Numbered from the stretch's first letter, positions 1-4,929 are shown. The stretch: 7,194 bases of DNA from Oscillibacter sp. (GCA_024404295.1 JAKSQE010000065.1:1-7194), one strand, 5' to 3'. The notes: a model not told the origin generated them from the letters alone. Numbers and translations are program-made.

Positions 1-1
1 G

Positions 2-298
2 GCGGTGGTGGGCCCTGCGGTTATCCACACCAATATCCAAGGAGATACGGTGGCGGAATATGATATCGAAATCGTCAAGGTTTCCTCCGGTAATGCAGAC
101 GGCCGGGAGTTGGTTTTAAAAGTAACGGATCCGAAATTGATCGAAGCTACCGGCGGGATTGTGCAGGGAATGAGTGGAAGTCCGATTTTGCAGAACGGTA
201 CGATCGTAGGTGCAGTAACACACGTTTTGTTGAATGATCCATGTAAAGGATATGGAATTTTAATCGAAACTATGCTGAATTCAGCGGATATTGCGTAA
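2..298 (+). CDS. spoIVB: SpoIVB serine peptidase, C-terminal part (5' end outside window)
   Basis: SpoIVB is the forespore-secreted serine peptidase that signals across the inter-membrane space to trigger SpoIVFB-dependent pro-sigma-K processing. The reading frame is open from the first bases of the window and ends with TAA at 296-298, so only the last 98 or so residues are visible; the PDZ domain and signal sequence lie upstream. The S55 peptidase core is clear. The Ser motif G-M-S-G-S-P has its first Ser codon at 173-175, and fifteen residues earlier comes T-D-P (Asp codon at 128-130). This matches the spacing of the known Asp363/Ser378 pair of Bacillus subtilis SpoIVB. The tail (GAVTHVLLNDP, then GYGILIE) is also typical. 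No damage is visible in this part. In many Clostridia the next gene is spo0A; here a reverse-strand NUDIX gene comes between. A GTG at position 5 is an internal valine, not a start. Confidence 0.93.
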   Translation, partial: AVVGPAVIHTNIQGDTVAEYDIEIVKVSSGNADGRELVLKVTDPKLIEATGGIVQGMSGSPILQNGTIVGAVTHVLLNDPCKGYGILIETMLNSADIA

Positions 299-299
299 A

Positions 300-329
300 A
301 ATAGGGAGCGGATTTCTCCGCTCCCTATT
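300..329. terminator. Bidirectional intrinsic terminator between convergent spoIVB and NUDIX genes
   Basis: A perfect 13-bp inverted repeat (300-312 paired with 317-329, loop TTTC) begins two bases after the spoIVB stop codon and ends six bases before the NUDIX stop codon. The flanking AAA at 297-299 gives a short U tract for the reverse-strand transcript. The forward side (GAAACTTT) is a poorer tail. It probably ends both transcripts, better for the NUDIX gene. Confidence 0.8.
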
Positions 330-335
330 GAAACT

Positions 336-899
336 TTATGGGAAATATGATAATTTCTGGTTAAGTTTTGCATAGATCCGCTGCTGAAACCACGGCTCTG
401 TGGATGCGGCAATGGCATCGGCCAATCGGAACCAACCAACCCGGCTGTTCTCGTCCGGCTTGCAGTGGACAGGAGCGGAGGGATCTGCTTCCAACAGATA
501 CGTTACATTGAGGTGCAGATGAGAGGAAACGTATTCTCCCTTCTTTTCGTGGCCGTCTACTGTTAGGATCTCTACCGAGTAGATTTGATGGGAGACGGGA
601 CGGACTTCTTTTAAGCCGGATTCTTCCCGCACTTCTTTCAGGGCAACCGCCAGCAGATCCTTTTGACCGTCTGCGTGACCGCCTAACCAGGCCCAGGATT
701 GATACAGATTGTGATAGGCCATCAACACTTGTGTCCGGTCAGGGCTTACCACCCATGCGGAAGCGGTGAGATGGGCAGAACGATTATCACGCGTGTAAAG
801 CGCTTCACCGCTTTTCAGACGGCGCAATAACTCTTCACAGTCCCGGCTCTCCTGCTCGTTCCAGGGATGGTATTGTTCCAATGCCTGAATCAGATCCAT
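336..899 (-). CDS. NUDIX hydrolase, 187 aa
   Basis: A NUDIX-superfamily pyrophosphohydrolase; members cleave nucleoside diphosphates linked to another moiety, and the substrate here cannot be told. An N-terminal helical stretch of about 40 residues precedes the beta-rich fold. The Nudix box lies at residues 74-96 (GHADGQ, then KEVREESGL). Glu89, Glu92 and Glu93, the metal-binding glutamates of the REUxEExGU core, are kept. The first Glu of the consensus (GX5E) is Lys80, and the usual Arg of REU is Lys88. A later W-F pair (W156, F157) after D149-E150-N151 fits the fold's C-terminal strand. The ATG at 899 has a good ribosome site (GAGGTG on the reverse strand, about 904-909). The gene is monocistronic, lies on the strand opposite both sporulation genes, and shares a divergent intergenic region with spo0A. 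The protein is probably cytosolic. Confidence 0.9.
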   Translation of the reverse strand: MDLIQALEQYHPWNEQESRDCEELLRRLKSGEALYTRDNRSAHLTASAWVVSPDRTQVLMAYHNLYQSWAWLGGHADGQKDLLAVALKEVREESGLKEVRPVSHQIYSVEILTVDGHEKKGEYVSSHLHLNVTYLLEADPSAPVHCKPDENSRVGWFRLADAIAASTEPWFQQRIYAKLNQKLSYFP

Positions 900-923
900 A
901 ATCCCACCTCACTTCCTGCTGAT

Positions 924-952
924 AGTATAGCATGCCTCTTTGAGAAAGGGAA
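924..952 (-). promoter_or_regulatory. Putative extended -10 promoter for the NUDIX gene
   Basis: Reading the reverse strand, TATACT at 929-924 is preceded by TGC (932-930), which gives the extended -10 form TGnTATACT. The -35 region at 17-bp spacing is TTCCCT (952-947), only weakly like consensus. The predicted start of transcription is about 917, so the leader is short. This is a consensus match only. Confidence 0.5.
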
Positions 953-985
953 GAACGGATACTGCTGTGCTTGTCATGAAAAAAC

Positions 986-992
986 TGTCGAA
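986..992. promoter_or_regulatory. 0A box (Spo0A binding site)
   Basis: TGTCGAA at 986-992 is an exact match to the 7-bp 0A box bound by Spo0A in Bacillus and Clostridia. It lies 122 bp upstream of the original spo0A ATG and 87 bp upstream of the NUDIX start, inside their shared divergent region. The expected roles are autoregulation of spo0A, possible control of the NUDIX gene, or both. A 7-mer can occur by chance, but this position is where autoregulatory boxes are found in spo0A promoters. Confidence 0.55.
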
Positions 993-1022
993 CGATTGTG
1001 ATCTTTTTTTGGCGGAATCGGC

Positions 1023-1051
1023 TTGAATAAAATGGAAATTTATGGTAATTT
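1023..1051 (+). promoter_or_regulatory. Weak candidate sigma-A-type promoter for spo0A
   Basis: TTGAAT (1023-1028), a 17-bp spacer and TAATTT (1046-1051) give a moderate match in an AT-rich stretch. It starts about 30 bp downstream of the 0A box and ends about 60 bp before the original spo0A ATG. I looked for a sigma-H promoter (GGAAT/GAAT pattern) at proper spacing and did not find a convincing one. This is a suggestion only. Confidence 0.3.
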
Positions 1052-1113
1052 ATTGAAAACGCGACTTGAAGCTCATGGAATCCGTCGCAAATCTAAGGAA
1101 AAGGAAAGTGAAC

Positions 1114-1167
1114 ATGAACGAAATGAAGACGGTCTTAGTGGTGTGTGCCAATGAGTAGTTCCGCAGT
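1114..1167 (+). other. spo0A: Original 5' end of spo0A, ending in a nonsense codon (TAG 1156-1158)
   Basis: An ATG at 1114 follows a purine-rich ribosome site (AAGGAAAAGGAAAG, about 1095-1108) and is in the same frame as the 1168-1893 gene. It encodes MNEMKTVLVVCANE, which resembles beta-strand 1 of a Spo0A receiver, and then meets TAG at 1156-1158. The codons after the stop (F-R-S, then LVREAIE) continue the receiver homology without any frameshift. In other Spo0A proteins the residue at the TAG position is often Glu (as in NREL or NREF), so one base change, GAG to TAG, would explain it. This segment is therefore the separated start of spo0A. It is not a separate gene. Confidence 0.8.
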
Positions 1168-1893
1168 TTGGTGCGGGAGGCCATAGAGAAAGATGGAGAA
1201 TTTAAAATTGTAGAAGCCGCGCGGGATGGACTGGAAGCTTACAATATATTAAAAACGGCAACACCGGAATTGTTGGTTATGGAAGCCATTTTGCCGGAGT
1301 TAGACGGACTGACGTTGCTGTCTCGATTGCAGAAAGAAGAGATCGCACAGCCGAAAACAATTCTGATCTCCGCTTTTGCAAACGATCAGATGGTCAGCGA
1401 TGCAGCGCGCTTAGGCGTACAATATTTTCTGCCAAAGCCCTTTGCTATGGATGCTTTGCTGGATAAAATGCATGTTCTCTGCGGACCGACGGTGGAGATC
1501 GTGCAGCAGAGTGCCGCTCCGCAACTTTCCTTAAAAAATCTGGTGACTTCTGTTATTCATGAGATCGGCGTTCCGGCGCATATTAAGGGATATCAGTATT
1601 TGCGTGAGGCGATCATGATCACGGTGAATGATATGGATGTGATCAACGCCGTGACCAAAGTGCTGTATCCGGAAGTGGCAAAGCGTTTCAATACCACGCC
1701 CTCTCGCGTGGAGCGTGCCATTCGCCATGCCATTGAGGTGGCTTGGGATCGCGGCGATTTGGAAACGCTGCAAAAGTACTTTGGATATACTGTGTCGAAT
1801 ACCAAGGGAAAACCCACCAACAGTGAGTTCATCGCTATGATCGCAGACCGTCTGCTGCTGGAGCAGCGTAATGGTTTGGCGTGGCAGGCTTGA
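1168..1893 (+). CDS. spo0A: Spo0A sporulation master regulator, cut at the N-terminus by an in-frame TAG; degenerate receiver
   Basis: A response regulator that commits cells to sporulation by binding 0A boxes once phosphorylated. The open frame (241 residues from TTG 1168) has a receiver at about 1-105 and a Spo0A effector domain at about 120-232. The effector is very well conserved: HEIGVPAHIKGY (131-142), SRVERAIRHAIEVAW (179-193) with the recognition helix, and KPTNSEFIAM (215-224). The receiver is not normal. The phospho-acceptor Asp (B. subtilis D56) is Glu39, the acidic-pocket Asp pair falls in the separated upstream piece as Cys-Ala, the switch Thr is Ser68, and Lys90 is kept. Upstream of TTG 1168 there is no good ribosome site, so expression would need re-initiation 9 nt after the TAG, stop-codon readthrough, or none occurs. 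The gene is either a recent pseudogene, a sequence error, or a phosphorylation-independent form. It is followed by a strong terminator. Confidence 0.85.
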   Translation: MVREAIEKDGEFKIVEAARDGLEAYNILKTATPELLVMEAILPELDGLTLLSRLQKEEIAQPKTILISAFANDQMVSDAARLGVQYFLPKPFAMDALLDKMHVLCGPTVEIVQQSAAPQLSLKNLVTSVIHEIGVPAHIKGYQYLREAIMITVNDMDVINAVTKVLYPEVAKRFNTTPSRVERAIRHAIEVAWDRGDLETLQKYFGYTVSNTKGKPTNSEFIAMIADRLLLEQRNGLAWQA

Positions 1894-1909
1894 GCAGGAT
1901 CAATAGAGA

Positions 1910-1943
1910 AAACAGGCAAATCGCTTGATTTGCCTGTTTTTTT
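1910..1943 (+). terminator. Intrinsic terminator after spo0A
   Basis: A perfect 13-bp stem (1910-1922 with 1927-1939, loop GCTT) runs straight into a T tract ending at 1943. It lies 17 nt after the spo0A TGA. It is a textbook rho-independent terminator, and its presence shows that the spo0A transcription unit is intact at its 3' end. Confidence 0.9.
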
Positions 1944-1958
1944 CACAGAGAAAGGCTA

Positions 1959-1987
1959 TTGCTATCGGAAAAGCGGTATGCTATGAT
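1959..1987 (+). promoter_or_regulatory. Sigma-A-type promoter of the TSCPD gene
   Basis: TTGCTA (1959-1964), 17-bp spacer, TATGAT (1982-1987), with TGC just before the -10 (extended -10). Transcription would start near 1994, giving a leader of about 24 nt that contains the GGAGGT ribosome site. Confidence 0.7.
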
Positions 1988-2017
1988 AGATAGGCAATCA
2001 AAGCGGAGGTAAACAAG

Positions 2018-2269
2018 ATGACATATACCATTCAGCCAAAAGGCGTGTGCGCCCATGCAATGCAGGTGGAGATCGACGAGGAAAACGTGATCCAGAACTT
2101 ACAGGTCATGGGTGGTTGCTCCGGTAATCTGCAGGGAATCGCAGCTCTGGTGAAAGGCATGAAAGCCGAAGAGGCGATTCAGCGCCTGCAGGGAATTCGC
2201 TGTGGCTTTAAGGATACTTCTTGCCCGGACCAGTTTGCCAAGGGCTTGGAGCCGATTTTGGAGAAGTAA
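2018..2269 (+). CDS. Small TSCPD-domain protein, 83 aa (TIGR03905 type)
   Basis: A short cytosolic protein of the stand-alone TSCPD family, found widely in Clostridia. The domain is also seen at the C-terminus of class II (vitamin B12-dependent) ribonucleotide reductases. The name-giving T-S-C-P-D is at residues 67-71. Four cysteines (11, 34, 62 and 69) stand in conserved surroundings (KGVCAHAM, GGCSGNLQG, IRCGFKDTSCPDQ) and could bind a metal or act in redox chemistry; that is inference. No enzymatic role is established for the stand-alone form. ATG 2018 has a strong ribosome site, GGAGGT at 2005-2010. The gene has its own promoter and terminator and so is monocistronic. No TM segment or signal peptide is visible. 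The length is usual for the family. Confidence 0.88.
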   Translation: MTYTIQPKGVCAHAMQVEIDEENVIQNLQVMGGCSGNLQGIAALVKGMKAEEAIQRLQGIRCGFKDTSCPDQFAKGLEPILEK

Positions 2270-2284
2270 GCAGATTTCTGCGTC

Positions 2285-2313
2285 GAGACCGCTGCAAGGC
2301 GGTCTCTTTTTTT
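2285..2313 (+). terminator. Intrinsic terminator after the TSCPD gene
   Basis: An 8-bp GC-rich stem (GAGACCGC 2285-2292 with GCGGTCTC 2299-2306, loop TGCAAG) is followed by seven T residues (2307-2313). It lies 15 nt after the stop codon. Confidence 0.9.
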
Positions 2314-2348
2314 ATAAAAACTGTGTTGTAAATGCGTGTCAGGCAACG

Positions 2349-2384
2349 CTTCACGGTCAAAAAGTGCAGGAAATGTCCGTGAAG
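2349..2384. repeat. Inverted repeat in the intergenic region upstream of the symporter leader
   Basis: CTTCACGG (2349-2356) and CCGTGAAG (2377-2384) are perfect complements separated by 20 bp; CA/TG pairs inside the arms extend it after one mismatch. No T tract follows, so it is not a terminator. It could be an operator or an RNA hairpin. The rest of 2314-2452 shows no gene with a ribosome site. Confidence 0.4.
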
Positions 2385-2452
2385 TGGAGATTAGTGATGT
2401 TTTTACCAATTCTGCGTGGAAACGAAGATAGTAAGTTTAGGTATATATACGA

Positions 2453-2481
2453 TTGACACAAAACGACAGGCATGATATTTT
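2453..2481 (+). promoter_or_regulatory. Sigma-A-type promoter of the glycine-riboswitch/symporter unit
   Basis: TTGACA (2453-2458, exact consensus), 17-bp spacer, TATTTT (2476-2481) with a TGA extended -10 element, and an AT-rich run (TATATATAC) just upstream of the -35. Transcription would start near 2488, giving a leader of about 290 nt that contains the riboswitch. Confidence 0.75.
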
Positions 2482-2512
2482 AACACCATAACTTAATAAA
2501 GTGCGAGTTGAA

Positions 2513-2680
2513 CTTTGCAGAAAAGTGTGTCGCGAGACACCGCCGAAGGAATAACATTATCAGGCTCCGAGACTGCAAAGGGATCGCTCTCTGGAGAAGT
2601 TCACAGGCCGACAGGCTGTCGTGGATGCCGAAGGTGCAAGGCAGAAATGCTTAATCTCTCAGGCAAAAGGACAGGGACAG
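2513..2680 (+). promoter_or_regulatory. Tandem glycine riboswitch (two aptamers)
   Basis: Two glycine-aptamer units lie in the symporter leader. Aptamer I (2513-2580) is closed by CTTTGCAG/CTGCAAAG, has a GTGTC-GCGA-GACAC hairpin (2527-2540) and the GCCGAAGG core (2542-2549), a tiny P3 (ATAA/TTAT), then CAGG. Aptamer II (about 2588-2680) has the CTCTGGAGA entry, a second GCCGAAGG core (2627-2634) and the highly characteristic CTCTCAGGCAAAAGGACAG run (2656-2674). Its P1 can form from TCTCTG (2588-2593) and CAGGGA (2672-2677). A linker of about 7 nt joins the aptamers, as expected for this class. Glycine riboswitches are known upstream of glycine-cleavage operons and of sodium:alanine/glycine symporters, and the latter is what follows here. 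Whether glycine turns this one on or off cannot be decided from the sequence alone. Confidence 0.92.
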
Positions 2681-2720
2681 TACCTTACCGAACAGGTGAG
2701 GAGTGCTTATTGTCGCTATG

Positions 2721-2753
2721 TGGACTTTCCAAGGGTGGAAAGTCCATTTTTTT
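2721..2753 (+). terminator. Riboswitch expression-platform terminator
   Basis: A perfect 10-bp stem (TGGACTTTCC 2721-2730 with GGAAAGTCCA 2737-2746) and seven T residues (2747-2753) lie between aptamer II and the symporter ribosome site. Its place inside the leader, 25 nt before the symporter ATG, marks it as the conditional terminator, so regulation is by transcription attenuation. A smaller hairpin at 2683-2701 stands between it and the aptamer. Confidence 0.88.
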
Positions 2754-2778
2754 ATTCGCACTTGGAGGAGAGAAAAGT

Positions 2779-4185
2779 ATGTTTAACGCAATCATCTCGT
2801 TCCTGACGGGAACCCTGAACACAGTGGCATGGCTGTATATCTTCCTGCCTTGCGCTGTGGCCGGCGGTCTGTTCCTGACCATTCGCAACGGCGGCGTGCA
2901 GTTCACCCATTTTGGCCACGCCATGAAGAACACCGTGGGTAAGATCTTCCAGCAGAAGGAAGCTGGCCAGGGCGCTGTTACCCCCTTCCAGGCTCTGACC
3001 ACCGCTCTGTCCGCTACCGTCGGTACCGGTAACATCGTCGGTACTTCTCAGGCAATCGCTCTGGGCGGCTACGGCGCTGTGTTTTGGCTGTGGCTGGCCG
3101 CTCTGATGGGCATGGTCACCAAGTATTCCGAGATTGTGCTGGCTATCAAGTATCGTGAGCGCAACGACAAGGGCGACTGGGTCGGCGGTCCTATGTACTA
3201 CATCCGTAAGGGCCTCGGCGAAAACTGGAAGTGGCTGGCAAGCCTGTTCTGCCTGTTCGCTGTTCTGGCATCTTTCGGTATCGGCAACGGCTCTCAGGCA
3301 AACTCCATTGTTGGCTCCATTAAGAACGCAATCATTACTTTCGTTCCCGCTGCTGACAACGACAGCACCAAGTTCATCATCAGCCTGATCTGCGGCCTGA
3401 TCCTGGCCTTCCTGGTTGCTCTGATCCTGCTGGGCGGCATCAAGCGTATCGGTGCTGTTACCGAGAAGCTGATCCCCTTCATGAGCGTTCTGTACATCCT
3501 GTTCACCCTGATCGTCATCGGTGCCCATATCGGCAACATCGGCGATGCCTTTGTTAAGATTTTCAGCACCGCTTTCACTCCCCGCGCTGCCGGTGGTGCC
3601 GCTGCCGGTATCGCTCTGAAGCAGACCATTATCTGGGGTATGCGTCGTAGCGCATTCTCCAACGAGGCCGGCCTCGGTTCTGCTGCTATCGCTCACTCTG
3701 CCGCTGACACCGAGGGCCCCGTGAATCAGGGTCTGTACGGTATCTTCGAGGTTTTCGTGGACACCATCGTCATCTGCTCTCTGACCGCTCTGACCATCAT
3801 CTGCTCCGGTGTTGAGATCAACTTCGGCGTGAAGCCCGGCAGCGAGCTGATCACCAGCGCATTCGCTACCGTGTTCGGCGCTAAGTTCGCCGCTCTGTTC
3901 GTGGCTGTGGCTCTGATGATGTTCGCATTCTCCACCATCCTGGGCTGGTCTCTGTACGGCACTCGTTGCGTGCAGTATCTGTTCGGCATGAAGGCTACCA
4001 AGATCTTCCAGACTATTTTCGTGGTCGTGGTGGTTCTGGGCTCTGTCGCTTCTCTGGATACCGTTTGGGATATCGCTGATACCTTCAACGGCCTGATGGC
4101 AATCCCCAACTTCATCGGCGTGTTTGCACTGTCCGGTGTGGTTGCTAAGGAGACCAAGAAGTATTTCTCCAACCTGAAGAAGTAA
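2779..4185 (+). CDS. Alanine/glycine:cation symporter (AGCS family), 468 aa
   Basis: A multi-pass membrane transporter that takes up alanine or glycine with Na+ (or H+), of the AlsT/DagA type. The family signature is present: GGYGAVFWLWLAALMG at residues 96-111, the ALSATVGTGNIVGT substrate/ion region just before it, GGPMYYIRKGLG after it, and WGMRRSAFSNEAGLGSAA from residue 286. About ten hydrophobic segments are visible, starting with residues 15-35. The start is ATG 2779 with GGAGGAG at 2764-2770. The same frame stays open back to about 2515, but that stretch is riboswitch RNA and terminator, so the longer version is rejected. The riboswitch argues for glycine as a substrate or co-substrate. 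Codons are strongly biased (CTG, ATC, GGC, CGT, AAG) compared with the neighbours, as in highly expressed genes. The gene stands alone and ends at a strong terminator. Confidence 0.95.
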   Translation: MFNAIISFLTGTLNTVAWLYIFLPCAVAGGLFLTIRNGGVQFTHFGHAMKNTVGKIFQQKEAGQGAVTPFQALTTALSATVGTGNIVGTSQAIALGGYGAVFWLWLAALMGMVTKYSEIVLAIKYRERNDKGDWVGGPMYYIRKGLGENWKWLASLFCLFAVLASFGIGNGSQANSIVGSIKNAIITFVPAADNDSTKFIISLICGLILAFLVALILLGGIKRIGAVTEKLIPFMSVLYILFTLIVIGAHIGNIGDAFVKIFSTAFTPRAAGGAAAGIALKQTIIWGMRRSAFSNEAGLGSAAIAHSAADTEGPVNQGLYGIFEVFVDTIVICSLTALTIICSGVEINFGVKPGSELITSAFATVFGAKFAALFVAVALMMFAFSTILGWSLYGTRCVQYLFGMKATKIFQTIFVVVVVLGSVASLDTVWDIADTFNGLMAIPNFIGVFALSGVVAKETKKYFSNLKK

Positions 4186-4207
4186 TCTAACAGAAAATTG
4201 CGATTGG

Positions 4208-4241
4208 AAAGGTGTCTGCCGTTTCGGCAGACACCTTTTTT
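4208..4241. terminator. Intrinsic terminator after the symporter, shared with the convergent gene
   Basis: A 14-bp perfect stem (4208-4221 with 4225-4238, tip TTT) is followed by Ts to 4241. It lies 22 nt after the symporter TAA. Its distal edge touches the stop codon of the reverse-strand gene (4240-4242), so it probably stops both converging transcripts; the reverse tail is TTCC, weaker. Confidence 0.88.
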
Positions 4242-4929
4242 ATGGTTCAGATGCCGGATCTTGCAGGAGAAGTGCATCATATTTCAGCACAAAGGTAGGG
4301 ATCCCTTCCGCTGTAGGCGCAATGGCATACATAGGATAAAAGAATGCAAGGCCTTCGGACGTGAGAAAGAAGTTTCTACTGTTAAAACGACGGCGCAGTA
4401 AGTGACGCCAATTGACATGGTATTGCGCAATACCACAGCGCTCCTGCTGCTCAATTTCAGCTGCTACGGCGGTCAGGATCACCTTTTTCCATCGCACTTT
4501 GGGCTGAAATCTGGAGGAAAGAGTAACCGGATAACCGGTGGAAAGATCCCAGGTGTCCCCATGACGGATCCGCAGCGTTGGAGAGCTTCCAATTCGCTCC
4601 CGACTTTCTGTGTATAAGCTCCAAAGGCCGTTTTCGTTCCAAGTGATTTGGTAGTATAGTTCCGCATGGAAACAGGGGAGTGGTGCACTGGCAGCCAGAG
4701 CGGTTTGGTATTCGGCTTTAGCCAAGGGCAGCAAGATATGCTGGCAGTAATGGAAAAATGCTTGCCCCTGCGCCTGATAATAGCGCCGGATCCGCCGGGA
4801 AACATGTCCGTGGACTTGTGAGGGCTGTGGCAGGGAAGTGGCTGCGGTTAACACCGGAATGTCATCAACCGTCCAAATCCGTTCCGCCGTGATGGATTCT
4901 GTTTGCAGTTCTGTCAGATGTTCCCGCAT
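4240..4929 (-). CDS. DUF3298 / RsiV C-terminal-like protein, 229 aa, apparently cytosolic
   Basis: The C-terminal third resembles the DUF3298 domain, known from RsiV (a lysozyme-sensing anti-sigma factor) and many Firmicute surface proteins. Residues 182-220 run FNSRNFFLTSEGLAFFYPMY, then IAPTAEGIPTFVLKYDAL, matching the pattern of a 'glxFyyxpYeiaPyaxGxxxfxipy' end. Residues 88-140 hold a beta-rich half with GDTWDLSTGYPVTL. Unlike typical members I see no signal peptide, lipobox or transmembrane segment at the N-terminus, so surface location is not supported. Start choice: GGAGG (reverse strand 4941-4937) is 7 nt from ATG 4929 but only 1 nt from ATG 4935, so 4929 is preferred; using 4935 adds Met-Pro. 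It is monocistronic and convergent with the symporter. No sigma-factor gene lies beside it, so an anti-sigma role is not supported. Function unknown. Confidence 0.75.
   Translation of the reverse strand: MREHLTELQTESITAERIWTVDDIPVLTAATSLPQPSQVHGHVSRRIRRYYQAQGQAFFHYCQHILLPLAKAEYQTALAASAPLPCFHAELYYQITWNENGLWSLYTESRERIGSSPTLRIRHGDTWDLSTGYPVTLSSRFQPKVRWKKVILTAVAAEIEQQERCGIAQYHVNWRHLLRRRFNSRNFFLTSEGLAFFYPMYAIAPTAEGIPTFVLKYDALLLQDPASEP

Noticed and set aside
1012..1030. Sigma-H promoter (GGAAT ... GAAT) for spo0A
   Set aside because: The two elements are only about 6 bp apart, too close for a sigma-H promoter (11-12 bp expected).
1156..1158. TAG read as pyrrolysine or a general reassigned codon
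   Set aside because: All other genes here end normally, no recoding structure is evident, and Spo0A has no reason to need pyrrolysine. A nonsense change, restart or sequence error is simpler.
1151..1186. ATG overlapping the spo0A TAG (ATGAGTAG) as a restart site
   Set aside because: It is in another frame and stops after 11 codons, so it cannot restore Spo0A.
2202..2456. Forward open frame overlapping the TSCPD gene and its terminator
   Set aside because: It is in a different frame from the well-supported TSCPD gene, runs through its terminator hairpin, and has no recognisable product.
2515..2778. 88-codon N-terminal extension of the symporter frame
   Set aside because: The stretch is the glycine riboswitch and its terminator. 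The encoded residues have no transporter character, and ATG 2779 has a strong ribosome site and begins the family homology.
2752..3696. Long reverse-strand open frame (314 codons) across the symporter
   Set aside because: It is a shadow caused by the symporter's strong codon bias. The product is rich in Gln, Asp, Ala and Gly without domain features, and the forward gene is certain.
3726..4280. Reverse-strand open frame over the symporter 3' end
   Set aside because: It crosses the strong terminator and the symporter coding region, has no ribosome site or family resemblance, and is a shadow.
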